Assembly: GCF_900637665.1 (NCBI RefSeq)
Contig: NZ_LR134386.1
Span: 2,162,501 to 2,226,500, forward strand
Direction: 5' to 3'
Origin: Chryseobacterium nakagawai
Lineage (GTDB): Bacteria > Bacteroidota > Bacteroidia > Flavobacteriales > Weeksellaceae
DNA length: 64,000 nucleotides
The translations under genes were made by a program, and so were the position numbers. The notes below the pieces were generated by a model. The model saw nothing but the letters and a program-made list of their open reading frames with translations. It was not told the origin of the DNA and made no database searches. This document shows positions 26,428 to 35,438 of this stretch, piece by piece. Position 1 is the stretch's first letter. Every line of letters begins with the position of its first letter.

Positions 26428-26847
26428 TTACTTTGTTGTATAGATAAAGTAAGTTGGCTTTCCGTTGTAATCCTTTTTTTCTGTCTTTTCCATAATTGAC
26501 GTGAATATTTTAGTAGATGAATCTGTAAATTCCTGGTCGTCAATGAAAACAGAATTGTTGGCGGGGATGTCATTTTGCTTATTCAGCTGTGCCAATGTCA
26601 TTCTGTCAAGTCCATTACTGCTCTTGAATTTATATACAGTAACTCCGTTTGTAAAAACAGAACTGTATTTTTTTAAATTGGCAGGAAGGCTTGCTGCACT
26701 GTTATAAACTTTCAGAACCTGCATCTGAGCGGCATTCGATTTGAACAGGTCTTCAGTTCCAATGATATTATCAGCAACGGCAAGCTTTTTTTGTGCAAAT
26801 AAAGTTGCAGATGAAAGTATTAAAAAAGAATAGAGTAATTTTTTCAT
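26428..26847 (-). CDS. Hypothetical secreted protein
   Basis: The 139-residue product has a clean signal peptide (MKKLLYSFLILSSATLFAQ) and a mature part of about 120 residues without Cys. The mature part is polar, with Lys, Asn and Thr abundant, and ends with a beta-strand-like KPTYFIYTTK. I do not recognise a family. It lies alone between rarA (convergent) and the DUF2339 gene. Probably periplasmic. Confidence 0.7.
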   Translation of the reverse strand: MKKLLYSFLILSSATLFAQKKLAVADNIIGTEDLFKSNAAQMQVLKVYNSAASLPANLKKYSSVFTNGVTVYKFKSSNGLDRMTLAQLNKQNDIPANNSVFIDDQEFTDSSTKIFTSIMEKTEKKDYNGKPTYFIYTTK

Positions 26848-26960
26848 AATCAGAATATGTAACTGTTAAAAACGTGATAAATATAGTTATTTTTTATAAA
26901 ATGTGAATTAAATATTGAAATGTTTTAAATTTTATTTAGAAATAAAAACTTTTAGTCTCA

Positions 26961-29192
26961 TTATAAATCCTTGTTCTCTTCGTTTTTTTCTTTCGTATCA
27001 ACCATATTTTTGATAATATTCTTAACGCGCTGAAAAGTGAATGAACTTAACAACAAAATAATTCCAAGGGCAATAAACGCACTGATCCTTGAAATGTTAT
27101 CCATTTGCCAGACATCGTAACCATAAAGTTTTAACACCATTAAACCAATCAGAGTAAACCCAATCTTGTTGTATTCCTGAATGTTTTTTCTTAATCCTAT
27201 ATAAATAAATATACTGGCTAGGAGGGCCCAGATGATAGGAAGATAAAGAATATTGAAATGATTTTTCACAGGATAGGAGTCTGTCACATGGTGAGAATTG
27301 GCTAATACATATAAATGATGTAGCTCACAGCTGATTGAGACAACGAACGCCAGAGAAATGATCCAATATGATATTTTTGACTGATGGAATTTTGTATCAG
27401 GAATGATTTTTAAAGTTATATATATAAAAGGGATCCATTGAAGTAAATGCAAGAGATAAAAACTGTTTGGAAGCTGCTTTGATAAAATATCTGTAACTAC
27501 TGATGAGGTGGAAACAGAAATGTTAATTATAATAAGGAAAAAAAACAGATAGATCAGCCCTGTTTGTAGATCATGAGCAAGGCTTAGTTTTTTTCTGAAA
27601 AGTAACAATATAAAAATATAACAGATGCTGTATAATAATCCTACACTGGTAATTGCAGCCCAGGGCATGGTATTAATATGATAAATGATTTCAAGAAGAA
27701 GGGCTGTATAAATAACTCCATAGCTTGCTGCTGTAGTTAGATCTTCAAAAAAAGTTTTGGTTTCTGCTTCTGCTTTTTCACGGGTATCTTTTAATAAATA
27801 TAAGTTGATCCCGATGGAAAGAATTGTTACCAGGCTGGTTAAAAATACAGGATTGAATATGATGCTGAGGTTTTTGGTATTATAATACTCACACCAGGTA
27901 ATAATCTGTGCGAAAATGACCAATGGAAAAAGAACATGAAAACAGGTTTTGAAAATTTTATACCCTGTTTTTTTCCATATAAAAAGAAGCAGGGTAGCTT
28001 GTATAGCCCAAACGCTGGTTATAAGATGAGCTTTAAACTGTAAAGCAACAGCTATTGTAATCAGGCTGACTGTTATTCCTGTAAAAACAGAAAAAGGAGT
28101 TTCAAAATTTCTTTTTCCATATTCTCTGAAAAGAAGGATAGCATTTACCAATGCAAAAATAAGAGGGAAAATAATGACAGGTTCATACTGTAATTGATTG
28201 AAGATATAGGCTACTCCTATAATACTTGAACAATTAATAAGAGCGAGCATTAAAATATCCGGAACGGAAAGTTCGTTTTTTCTGAAGTAATCCTGAAGAG
28301 CAAAAATGTAGAAAATGATATAACTGATAAGATAAAAAGTAATGCTTAAAAGTTCAGGCAGATCTACGGTCCAGTAAAAAAGATAAATACTGGTGAATAT
28401 ATAGGCTGTCCATCCAACACTTTTCCAATGTTGTAGAAAGGCGGCAATCAGCATGCCGATATTTAATAAAGTCAGGTAAGTAAACAGGAATAAATAATTA
28501 CTTTCTCCTGTGCTAATCATAAGAGGCGCTGTAAACCCTCCAATTAATGAAAAGATAATTAAAACCTCACTTTTGTAATAATAGGATAGAACAATAGAAA
28601 CAGCAGTGATGATTGAAGTAATCACAAAAGCTGTATTTTGAGTGAAAAGATGATATTCTCTGAAAGCAATGGTAGTCGTAAAATATAAAACGGCAATTCC
28701 CCCTCCGGTAATGATAGAGGCAAATGTTTTATAATTCTTTCTGAGGAAATGTCCTGTAAGTATAATGGCAGCTCCGGTACAAAGTCCAATTCCTGCTCTC
28801 GCGGTTTCTCCGATCCAGTTTTTATCGATGGCATATTTCACAAAGTAACCTATTCCAAGAACTAAAGTGAAAATACCAATAACGGTAAGAATATTTTGTT
28901 TTAAAAACTCAAAAACAGGATTGAGCCAGTCTTTTTGAATCGTTGTAGTGGGTTCGGTATTTTCATTAGGAGTGATAATTTCCCTTTGGGGCTCATAAAC
29001 TTGTGTAGGTGCTGGAGTGAAGATTTCTTCAGCATGAATTGCTTCCTGCGGGAGTTCAGGTTGTAGTGTTTTTTTATTGATTTTAGAATTAAGATCTGAT
29101 ACCTCTTTTTCAAGTTTCCTGATTTTGGTATTCAGGTTGTTGAAAATAATGGCAATAACTACAATCAGGATCACCGCAAGATATTCATTCAT
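26961..29192 (-). CDS. DUF2339 family polytopic membrane protein
   Basis: The protein starts with one hydrophobic helix (residues 3-19), then a Lys/Glu coiled coil and a Pro/Thr/Glu-rich linker to about residue 90, and then about 18-20 closely packed transmembrane helices to the end. This coiled-coil plus many-helix plan, together with GIGYFVKYAIDKNWIGETARAGIG, is the DUF2339 signature. The family has no proven function; a link to envelope polymers has been suggested for other large polytopic proteins but nothing here shows it. Length 743 is typical. Confidence 0.85.
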   Translation of the reverse strand: MNEYLAVILIVVIAIIFNNLNTKIRKLEKEVSDLNSKINKKTLQPELPQEAIHAEEIFTPAPTQVYEPQREIITPNENTEPTTTIQKDWLNPVFEFLKQNILTVIGIFTLVLGIGYFVKYAIDKNWIGETARAGIGLCTGAAIILTGHFLRKNYKTFASIITGGGIAVLYFTTTIAFREYHLFTQNTAFVITSIITAVSIVLSYYYKSEVLIIFSLIGGFTAPLMISTGESNYLFLFTYLTLLNIGMLIAAFLQHWKSVGWTAYIFTSIYLFYWTVDLPELLSITFYLISYIIFYIFALQDYFRKNELSVPDILMLALINCSSIIGVAYIFNQLQYEPVIIFPLIFALVNAILLFREYGKRNFETPFSVFTGITVSLITIAVALQFKAHLITSVWAIQATLLLFIWKKTGYKIFKTCFHVLFPLVIFAQIITWCEYYNTKNLSIIFNPVFLTSLVTILSIGINLYLLKDTREKAEAETKTFFEDLTTAASYGVIYTALLLEIIYHINTMPWAAITSVGLLYSICYIFILLLFRKKLSLAHDLQTGLIYLFFFLIIINISVSTSSVVTDILSKQLPNSFYLLHLLQWIPFIYITLKIIPDTKFHQSKISYWIISLAFVVSISCELHHLYVLANSHHVTDSYPVKNHFNILYLPIIWALLASIFIYIGLRKNIQEYNKIGFTLIGLMVLKLYGYDVWQMDNISRISAFIALGIILLLSSFTFQRVKNIIKNMVDTKEKNEENKDL

Positions 29193-29298
29193 TATTTAGT
29201 TTTTATCAAATATAAAGAAATTTAAATGGTATTAAAAATTAACCCATCGCTTATATTGCGATGGGCTAACGATATAGATAACTAACAATATGTCTCTG

Positions 29299-30006
29299 TT
29301 AATTGGATATTTTATAAATGTAGAATGAAGCGATACTGGAACCTAATAATCCTACGTCAAGAGCGGTAGATCCTACAAGTCCGAATGAAACTTTGTCACC
29401 TGCCTGGAATGAATATGCCGAATTAAGTGAACTTTCAGAAATTGTTAAACTTAACAATACCAGGTTGGCTCCACTAAAAGCACGGCTATCAATCGTTGCG
29501 GCAACTCCAGCTCTGGTTCTTACGATACCAATTCCCGGGCTATTTGCTAAGATAGAAGCTTGTAGCCCTGTTCCATAACGGAAACTGAATCCTACTGCAT
29601 AAACACCTGTAGAAGGAATTGTATAAGTATTATCGGTATCATTGAACAATGCTGCTGATCCAAGAGTTCTTTCTGCTGCAAGAAAATTAACTGCTCTAAA
29701 ACCGGAAGGGAAGAGTCCAAGGCTTAAAAGACTGATACCAGAGGTTTTTTTGGCAACATAAACAGAGGTGTTTGTATTAGAGGCGCCTATTAAAAGCTGT
29801 GGGTCCATTGCAAATACCTCAGTAGTGGCGGCGTCCTGGGCTAAAATCTGATATCCGGTCACTGTAGCTGCAGGAGGGGTAACTCGAACTCTCATTGTCC
29901 CATTGACATCCAATGTTGCTGTTGGTGCATTAGTATTAATTCCTACTTGTGAAAATAATGGCAATGCTGCACATGCCAACATTAGGCTGTAAAGTTTAGT
30001 TTTCAT
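29299..30006 (-). CDS. Secreted C1q-like surface protein
   Basis: A signal peptide (to LPLFSQ) is followed by VGINTNAPTATLDVNGTMRVR, the N-terminal repeat-like motif of many Bacteroidota surface proteins ('LDVNG' family). The remaining 140 residues look like a beta jelly roll of the C1q/TNF type: NDTDNTYTIPSTGVYAVGFSFRYG, FQAGDKVSFGLVG and a final FYIYKISN. It is probably exported and surface exposed, acting as a structural or adhesive protein. I start at ATG 30006; the frame extends six bases further to a TTG. Confidence 0.75.
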   Translation of the reverse strand: MKTKLYSLMLACAALPLFSQVGINTNAPTATLDVNGTMRVRVTPPAATVTGYQILAQDAATTEVFAMDPQLLIGASNTNTSVYVAKKTSGISLLSLGLFPSGFRAVNFLAAERTLGSAALFNDTDNTYTIPSTGVYAVGFSFRYGTGLQASILANSPGIGIVRTRAGVAATIDSRAFSGANLVLLSLTISESSLNSAYSFQAGDKVSFGLVGSTALDVGLLGSSIASFYIYKISN

Positions 30007-30012
30007 GATCAA

Positions 30013-30365
30013 GATTTTTATTTAGTTGCTAACAAATATACAATAAAATTATACTCTAAATTGTGAAATTTTCACATTTAACATTAATATGATGTAATAT
30101 ATTTAAACGTATGTTTGTATTTTGGAATATATTATTACATATTTTAATTACGAGTTATTTTTATTTTATTTTGCTAAACTGATGTATTTGAGAGGGTTAA
30201 AAAAAAGAAATATCCCTATTGTGTGGGTTATTTTTTTAGAGTTATATGCTGTTACTCTTAGGGTCTTTATGATGAAATATTTTATTTTTTACTGAATAAA
30301 TTCAATAAAAAAGCACTATTATTTTGATAATAGTGCTGGTTTTGGGTTGATATGTGTAACTATTT
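30013..30365. other. Long AT-rich region upstream of the C1q-like gene
   Basis: No gene is visible. It contains a TTAAACGTATGTTT element (30103-30116) that recurs upstream of susC, and an inverted repeat AAAAAGCACTATTATTTTGATAATAGTGCT near 30308-30336 that is likely the pheA terminator on the minus strand. Such a long leader suggests regulated expression of the surface protein. Confidence 0.5.
30312..30336 (-). terminator. Terminator after pheA
   Basis: Inverted repeat AGCACTATTAT / ATAATAGTGCT (about 30312-30322 and 30326-30336) just after the pheA stop on the minus strand, with an adjoining A tract on the plus strand (T run in the RNA). Confidence 0.7.
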
Positions 30366-31214
30366 TTAGCTTTCTAAAAGAAATTCTTTATAATTTCCAA
30401 GGAAATCTACTTCTGCGTTAATAGATTCAAGCTCCTTTAGGGCATTCCCGTGAAGGATATCCTTCCATGGGCCTTCCACATTGATAAAAAAGAAATAATT
30501 ACCTAATCCGGTCTTTAATGTTCTGGATTCAATTTTGCTGAGGTTCATTTTTCTCCATGCGAAAACTGAAAGCACTTGATGTAACCCTCCTGGATGATCT
30601 TCAGGGAGGGTAACAAGCATTCCTGATTTCTCTCCTAATGTTTCCAGCTGGCTATTATCGTATTTGTTTTGCTGTTTGGAAATGATGATAAACCGGGTAT
30701 GATTCTGTTCAAAATCCTGAATATTACGATTGATAATCTTCAAACCATATAAGTTAGCAGCAAACTGATTGGCTACTGCAGCAATTTTAGTGTCCTTATT
30801 CTCTGAAACGAACTTAGCGGCAGCGGCTGTAGAAGAAAAATCCTGTTTGGGAATTTCTTTATAATGAGTATCTAAAAAATGAAAGCTCTGAGCCAGTGCC
30901 TGTGGGTGTGAATAAATCCTTTCTATTTCCTCAACAGAATTTTCAGGATGAATCATTAAGTGGTGGGCAATGGGCATTACTGCTTCTGCTTCAATTTTAA
31001 TAGACGGTGTCTTATATAAATAATCCAGCGTCATGGATACAGTGCCTTCAATAGAGTTTTCCAAAGGAACAACAGCTTTGAGTGTATCCCCGTTCTCTAC
31101 TGCTCCAAAACAGTCCAGAATGCTCGCCTGTGGTAAAAGCTCATCATCAGGAAAGAGCTGTGCAGCGGCAAGCTGGGTAAAGCTGGCATGAGGCCCCAAA
31201 AATGCAATCTTCAT
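30366..31214 (-). CDS. pheA: Prephenate dehydratase
   Basis: The enzyme turns prephenate into phenylpyruvate in phenylalanine synthesis. The catalytic domain (residues 1-180) shows FLGPHASFTQLAA, VVPLENSIEGTVSMTLD and the TRF motif in NHTRFIII, whose Thr is catalytic. The C-terminal ACT domain (about 195-275) has HPGGLHQVLSVFAWRKMNLSKIESR, so feedback by phenylalanine is expected. There is no chorismate mutase domain, so this is the monofunctional form. Length 282 is normal. Confidence 0.95.
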   Translation of the reverse strand: MKIAFLGPHASFTQLAAAQLFPDDELLPQASILDCFGAVENGDTLKAVVPLENSIEGTVSMTLDYLYKTPSIKIEAEAVMPIAHHLMIHPENSVEEIERIYSHPQALAQSFHFLDTHYKEIPKQDFSSTAAAAKFVSENKDTKIAAVANQFAANLYGLKIINRNIQDFEQNHTRFIIISKQQNKYDNSQLETLGEKSGMLVTLPEDHPGGLHQVLSVFAWRKMNLSKIESRTLKTGLGNYFFFINVEGPWKDILHGNALKELESINAEVDFLGNYKEFLLES

Positions 31215-31342
31215 AATATTGATATAAGGTTTAGGTTAATAAAAGTGCAAAGGTGCAAATTATACTCGAAAGTTAAAGGATGGAATAAGGTTTAAAGTCG
31301 TTGGCGATAGAGTTATTGTCTCATATTCCTTATCTCGAACTC

Positions 31343-31771
31343 TTATAATCCATCTTCTCCTGGCTTCTCCCAATTTGCTTCAATCATCTTCATCAGGAAA
31401 TCCGGGCATTTAATGACTTTATTTGTTTTAGCATCTAAAAAGAAAAGAGTAGTGGAGGCTTCGGTAATTTTAATATGCTCTTCATTGTAAATTTCATACT
31501 CAAATTCAATTCTTACTCCGGGAATTTTTTTTACATAAGTATGGATTTCTAATTTTTGGTCATACAAAGCTGGGCGAATATACTTAATTTTGTAGTCCGA
31601 AACAGGCAGCCAAATTCCTTGGTTTTCAATTTCATCGTATGAAATTCCTATACTTCTGAAGAGTTCAACACGGCCTACTTCAAAGTACTCGGCGTAGTTG
31701 CCATAGTATACATATTTCATAGGGTCTGTTTCTGCGTAACGTACTCTTATTGAGTGTGTTGTATGTATCAT
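31343..31771 (-). CDS. Acyl-CoA thioesterase (4HBT/YbgC type)
   Basis: The hotdog thioesterase signature RYAETDPMKYVYYGNYAEYFEVGRVELFR has the active-site Asp and the Tyr-Gly-Asn that YbgC-like enzymes share. Length 142 from the ATG at 31771 fits; an upstream ATG at 31792 adds seven residues and cannot be ruled out. It hydrolyses short or medium acyl-CoAs in the cytoplasm. The gene is divergent from dnaA and lies upstream of pheA on the same strand, 128 bases away. Confidence 0.88.
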   Translation of the reverse strand: MIHTTHSIRVRYAETDPMKYVYYGNYAEYFEVGRVELFRSIGISYDEIENQGIWLPVSDYKIKYIRPALYDQKLEIHTYVKKIPGVRIEFEYEIYNEEHIKITEASTTLFFLDAKTNKVIKCPDFLMKMIEANWEKPGEDGL

Positions 31772-31907
31772 TTTAGGTCTTAAATTATACATACAAATAT
31801 ATTTTTAAATAATCAATACCTGCAATATTTTTTTTTAAAAAGAAAATATTGGACCTTTGTCTCCCTTCTAAAAACAGTACAAACAAAAGAATAATCAGGG
31901 CATAAAA

Positions 31908-33362
31908 ATGGATGACAATTTAATGATGATATGGCAGAAGTGCCTTCAGTTTATGCGCGATAACTTGAACGCAGCTGAAGATAATTCTGACCTGAAAAAA
32001 CTTGAAAAATCTTTCGATATGTTATTCGATAAGGTGCAGCCACTTTCATTAGTGTCTAATAACCTTACGCTTATCGTACCGAGCGATTTTTACAAGGAAT
32101 ATATCGAGGATAATTACTTGTCCTTACTTTCTGCTGCCCTGAAGAAAAATGTAGGAAAAGGAGTTAAATTATGGTATTCCGTAATGGAAAACAGACCAAA
32201 AGGCGAGGAAAAGCCGGTTACCATGAATATGAAGGGACAAAGTGTTCCTACTCCAAAAACACAGGAAACAATGCCACAAGGATTCTCAGCTAATATTGTA
32301 AACCCTTTTGTGGTCCCTGGAATTAGAAAAGTAAATATTGATTCTAACCTGAAACCAGACTATTCTTTTGATAGCTATGTAGAAGGAGAAAGTAACAAAT
32401 TTGCAGCTACCGTAGCAAGATCTATTGCAAAAAGACCGGGAGCGACAGCATTCAACCCATTATTCTTATATGGAGGGTATGGAGTTGGAAAAACACACTT
32501 AGGACAGGCCGTGGGGCTTGAAGTAAAGAATCAGTTTCCGGACAAAGTAGTTCTTTATTTGTCTTCAGAGAAATTCATTCAGCAGTTTATTTCAGCTGCA
32601 AAAGCACATAAGCAAACAGAATTTGCTAATTTCTATCAAATGGTAGATGTCCTGATTATTGATGATATTCAGTTCTTATCGGGAAAATCAGCTACTCAAG
32701 ATAGTTTCTTCCATATTTTCGATCATTTGCATCAAAATGGAAAGCAGATTATCCTGACTTCTGATAAAGCACCTGCAGATATCATGGATATCCAGGACAG
32801 AATTGTTTCCCGTTTCAAATGGGGACTTTCTGCAGAAATCAAATCTCCGGATTTATCTACGAGAAGACAAATCATTGAAGACAAACTAAGCAGAGATGGA
32901 ATTGTACTTCCTGGAGATATGCTTGATTTCCTTGCGGTTGAAACTAAAACAAATGTTAGAGAATTAATCGGTGTCATCAACTCGGTAATTGCATACTCTA
33001 CAGTATATAAGAGAGACTTAAGTCTTGAATTATTAAAGGAAACAATCAACAGAATTGCAGCCAACCAAAAGAAGGTCATCAATATTCCTTATATTCAGGA
33101 AGTGGTGTGCGACTATTTTGGAATCAAAAAAGAGCAGCTACTGTCCAAAACAAGAAAAAGAGAGATTGCATTACCAAGACAGCTGGCTATGTATTTCTCA
33201 AAAGAATTTACCAATTCCACATTCACTAAAATTGGTGAAGAAATGGGAGGAAAGGACCACTCTACAGTAATGTATGCTTGTGATACTATCAAAGATGTAT
33301 CGAAAATTGATAAAGAAATCAAGAAATACGTTAAGGATCTTACCGAAAGAATTAAGCAGTAA
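31908..33362 (+). CDS. dnaA: Chromosomal replication initiator protein DnaA
   Basis: DnaA binds oriC boxes and opens the origin. Domains: I (about residues 1-90), linker, AAA+ domain III with Walker A GGYGVGKTHLGQA (about 188-200) and Walker B VLIIDDIQFL, and domain IV with the DNA-binding signature EEMGGKDHSTVMYACDTI near the C-terminus. Length 484 is normal. A strong terminator follows. I saw no group of DnaA boxes in the short gaps on either side (31793-31907 and 33363-33477), so oriC may be elsewhere. Confidence 0.98.
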   Translation: MDDNLMMIWQKCLQFMRDNLNAAEDNSDLKKLEKSFDMLFDKVQPLSLVSNNLTLIVPSDFYKEYIEDNYLSLLSAALKKNVGKGVKLWYSVMENRPKGEEKPVTMNMKGQSVPTPKTQETMPQGFSANIVNPFVVPGIRKVNIDSNLKPDYSFDSYVEGESNKFAATVARSIAKRPGATAFNPLFLYGGYGVGKTHLGQAVGLEVKNQFPDKVVLYLSSEKFIQQFISAAKAHKQTEFANFYQMVDVLIIDDIQFLSGKSATQDSFFHIFDHLHQNGKQIILTSDKAPADIMDIQDRIVSRFKWGLSAEIKSPDLSTRRQIIEDKLSRDGIVLPGDMLDFLAVETKTNVRELIGVINSVIAYSTVYKRDLSLELLKETINRIAANQKKVINIPYIQEVVCDYFGIKKEQLLSKTRKREIALPRQLAMYFSKEFTNSTFTKIGEEMGGKDHSTVMYACDTIKDVSKIDKEIKKYVKDLTERIKQ

Positions 33363-33384
33363 GATGATCTTAATCTAAAATATA

Positions 33385-33418
33385 AAAAAATGAAGAATAG
33401 TTATATTCTTCATTTTTT
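33385..33418 (+). terminator. Rho-independent terminator after dnaA
   Basis: Perfect 15-base arms AAAAAATGAAGAATA / TATTCTTCATTTTTT with a GTTA loop. Confidence 0.9.
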
Positions 33419-33477
33419 ATTTAGTTTTGTTATAGCAATCAATATGAATTGCAGTTTAATGTATTAAAAATCAGACT

Positions 33478-33930
33478 ATGAAAATCCTGATGGTTTGTCT
33501 CGGAAATATATGCAGAAGCCCTTTGGCAGAAGGGATTATGAAAACAAAAGTACCAGAAAGCTTTATGGTAGATTCTGCCGGAACCATTTCCATGCATGAA
33601 GGAGAGCATCCGGATAAAAGAGCCATTAAAACAGCAGCTAATCATAGTGTTGATATTTCCAGACAAAGATCCAGACCTATCACAAGGGCAGATTATGAAA
33701 CTTTTGATAAGATCTACTGTATGGATATAGACGTGTTTGAAGATGTTGTTTCCAAAGCTAAAAATGAAGAAGAACGCCAGAAAATATCATTGTTTCTGGA
33801 GGTGTTGGGAGATCGCGAAAATGCTGAGGTTCCGGATCCGTATTGGGGAGATATGAAAGATTTTGAAAATGTTTTCCAACTTTTGGAGAAGGGATGTGAT
33901 GCCATCAGAAAGCAAATCCTAATAACATAA
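33478..33930 (+). CDS. Low-molecular-weight protein-tyrosine phosphatase
   Basis: The P-loop CX5R is at the very N-terminus: VCLGNICRSP (Cys7, Arg13). The general-acid Asp is in VPDPYWG near residue 120. Length 150 is normal. These enzymes remove phosphate from tyrosine, in bacteria often on tyrosine kinases that control exopolysaccharide export; no such kinase is nearby. The next gene begins two bases after the stop, so 33478-35136 and probably to 36449 form an operon. Confidence 0.93.
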   Translation: MKILMVCLGNICRSPLAEGIMKTKVPESFMVDSAGTISMHEGEHPDKRAIKTAANHSVDISRQRSRPITRADYETFDKIYCMDIDVFEDVVSKAKNEEERQKISLFLEVLGDRENAEVPDPYWGDMKDFENVFQLLEKGCDAIRKQILIT

Positions 33931-33932
33931 TC

Positions 33933-34433
33933 ATGAAAAAACTATTATTATTACTTGTACTTGGCTTTAATTTCTCTTTCGCTCAAACCAAAGATGAAAA
34001 AGAAATACTTAAAGTAATGAATGACTTTATGGAAAGTATTAAAACAAGAAATGAAGCTCAATACCTGTCGTTATTTCAGGAACCTGTACTTTGGACTGGA
34101 ATCTATAAAGATAGGACACAGGCGAAACGTCTGGAGAAAAATCCTAAAGCAGAATATTATTTTGCTGATGATTATAAAGCTTTCATCAAAGGCTTTAAAG
34201 ACGACAAGTCTGAAGAAAAATTTGACAATATTAAAATCGTTGAAGATGGAGCAGTAGCTTCTGCCAATTTCGATTACAGTTTTTGGTATGACGGAAAAAT
34301 GGAAAACTGGGGAAAAGAGATCTGGATGCTGATGAAGATTAACGGAATCTGGAAAATAACTTCTGTAACCTTCTCCATGGACCTTGCAAAATACTTCCCA
34401 CAACCATCATTAAACGAAAGAACTAAAAAATAA
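33933..34433 (+). CDS. Secreted NTF2/SnoaL-like protein
   Basis: A signal peptide (MKKLLLLLVLGFNFSFAQ) is followed by a cone-shaped NTF2-like domain: EILKVMNDFMESIKTRNEAQYLSLF, then FDYSFWYDGKMENWGKEIWMLMKINGIWKITSVTFS, which closely matches DUF4440-type proteins that bind or hydrate small ligands. It is periplasmic; no active-site residues can be claimed. The stop is four bases before the ATG of the next gene, so the three genes from the phosphatase onward are tightly linked. Confidence 0.82.
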   Translation: MKKLLLLLVLGFNFSFAQTKDEKEILKVMNDFMESIKTRNEAQYLSLFQEPVLWTGIYKDRTQAKRLEKNPKAEYYFADDYKAFIKGFKDDKSEEKFDNIKIVEDGAVASANFDYSFWYDGKMENWGKEIWMLMKINGIWKITSVTFSMDLAKYFPQPSLNERTKK

Positions 34434-34437
34434 AACA

Positions 34438-35136
34438 ATGCTTTTTTTACTCCCTGCTTACTTATCAGAAAACACTTCTATCACTCATTTTGCGCCAGTT
34501 ATTAAGGAATATATCATGCAAACGGATTACTTCTTTGTGGAAAATGAGAAAACCGCCAGAAAGGTCGTTAAATTCTTTGCTCCTGAAAAGAAACAATCAG
34601 ATCTGAAACTATTTTTGTTGGATAAGTATACGGAAAATGCTGATATTAAAGAAGCTCAACAACTTATGTTGAAAGGGCAGGACTTTGGATTGCTTTCGGA
34701 AGCAGGATTGCCTTGTATTGCAGATCCGGGAAATCTGATGGTAAAATGGTGCCATGAAAAAAATATCAGGGTAATCCCTATTTCAGGACCATCATCTATT
34801 ATTCTGGCGTTAATATCCAGTGGATTCAACGGGCAGGAATTTACATTTAATGGATATCTTCCGATTGATAAAAGTGAAAAGAAGAAGCAGATTCAACAGC
34901 TGGAAAGTGTAGTTCAGAAAACGGGATATTCACAAATTTTTATGGAAACTCCTTACAGAAACAATCAGCTTATTGAAGACCTGACGAAGTTTTTGTCACC
35001 CAATACAAAACTTTGCATCGCTGCTAATATCAATGATCCTGAGCATGAATTTATCAAGACGAAAACAATAAAAGACTGGCAGAAACAAAAGCCTGAGCTT
35101 CATAAAGTTCCTGCTGTATTCGTATTAGGAAAATAA
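34438..35136 (+). CDS. RsmI-like SAM-dependent methyltransferase (tetrapyrrole methylase fold)
   Basis: The tetrapyrrole-methylase fold of RsmI is visible: LSEAGLPCIADPGNLMVKWCHEKNIRVIPISGPSSIILALISSG, then FNGYLPIDKSEKKKQIQQL and YSQIFMETPYRNNQLIEDL. RsmI proper adds the 2'-O-methyl to C1402 of 16S rRNA. This one is 232 residues, shorter than the 280 of E. coli RsmI, and its N-terminus LLPAYLSEN differs from the usual VATPIGNL. It may therefore be the second RsmI-type paralogue common in Bacteroidota. rRNA as target is inferred. Confidence 0.85.
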   Translation: MLFLLPAYLSENTSITHFAPVIKEYIMQTDYFFVENEKTARKVVKFFAPEKKQSDLKLFLLDKYTENADIKEAQQLMLKGQDFGLLSEAGLPCIADPGNLMVKWCHEKNIRVIPISGPSSIILALISSGFNGQEFTFNGYLPIDKSEKKKQIQQLESVVQKTGYSQIFMETPYRNNQLIEDLTKFLSPNTKLCIAANINDPEHEFIKTKTIKDWQKQKPELHKVPAVFVLGK

Positions 35137-35146
35137 AAAAAAGAAG

Positions 35147-35434
35147 ATGAAAAATAACCCATTTCTTACCGTTTTTCTATTGTTTTGTATCCAGGTATTA
35201 CTTATTAAATACTTGGATTATGTAGATCTTGAGGTTAAGATAGGGGAAGGTTTAAGTTTTGCTTTTGTTTGTTTTTTAATACCGGTAGTTTCTATTTTTC
35301 TTACTATGTTTATTGGAGAATCCAGATATAAAAAATCATTTAAATATTTTACTATTTTTATAGTAATTATTTCAATTTTAGGCTTTATAGTATTGAGTTT
35401 TTTAGCTGCTTTAGGAAGATCCTTTAACCACTAA
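35147..35434 (+). CDS. Hypothetical small membrane protein
   Basis: The 95-residue protein consists of three hydrophobic helices (about residues 5-20, 35-58 and 65-88) with a short charged loop, GESRYKKSFKY, between the last two. No signature is recognised. It starts ten bases after the methylase gene and ends four bases before the next, so it belongs to the same operon. An inner-membrane location is expected. Confidence 0.65.
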   Translation: MKNNPFLTVFLLFCIQVLLIKYLDYVDLEVKIGEGLSFAFVCFLIPVVSIFLTMFIGESRYKKSFKYFTIFIVIISILGFIVLSFLAALGRSFNH

Positions 35435-35438
35435 AAAT

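Noticed and set aside
31793..33477. oriC next to dnaA
   Set aside because: The gaps on both sides of dnaA are short, and I saw no group of DnaA boxes (TTATNCACA type) or an AT-rich unwinding repeat.
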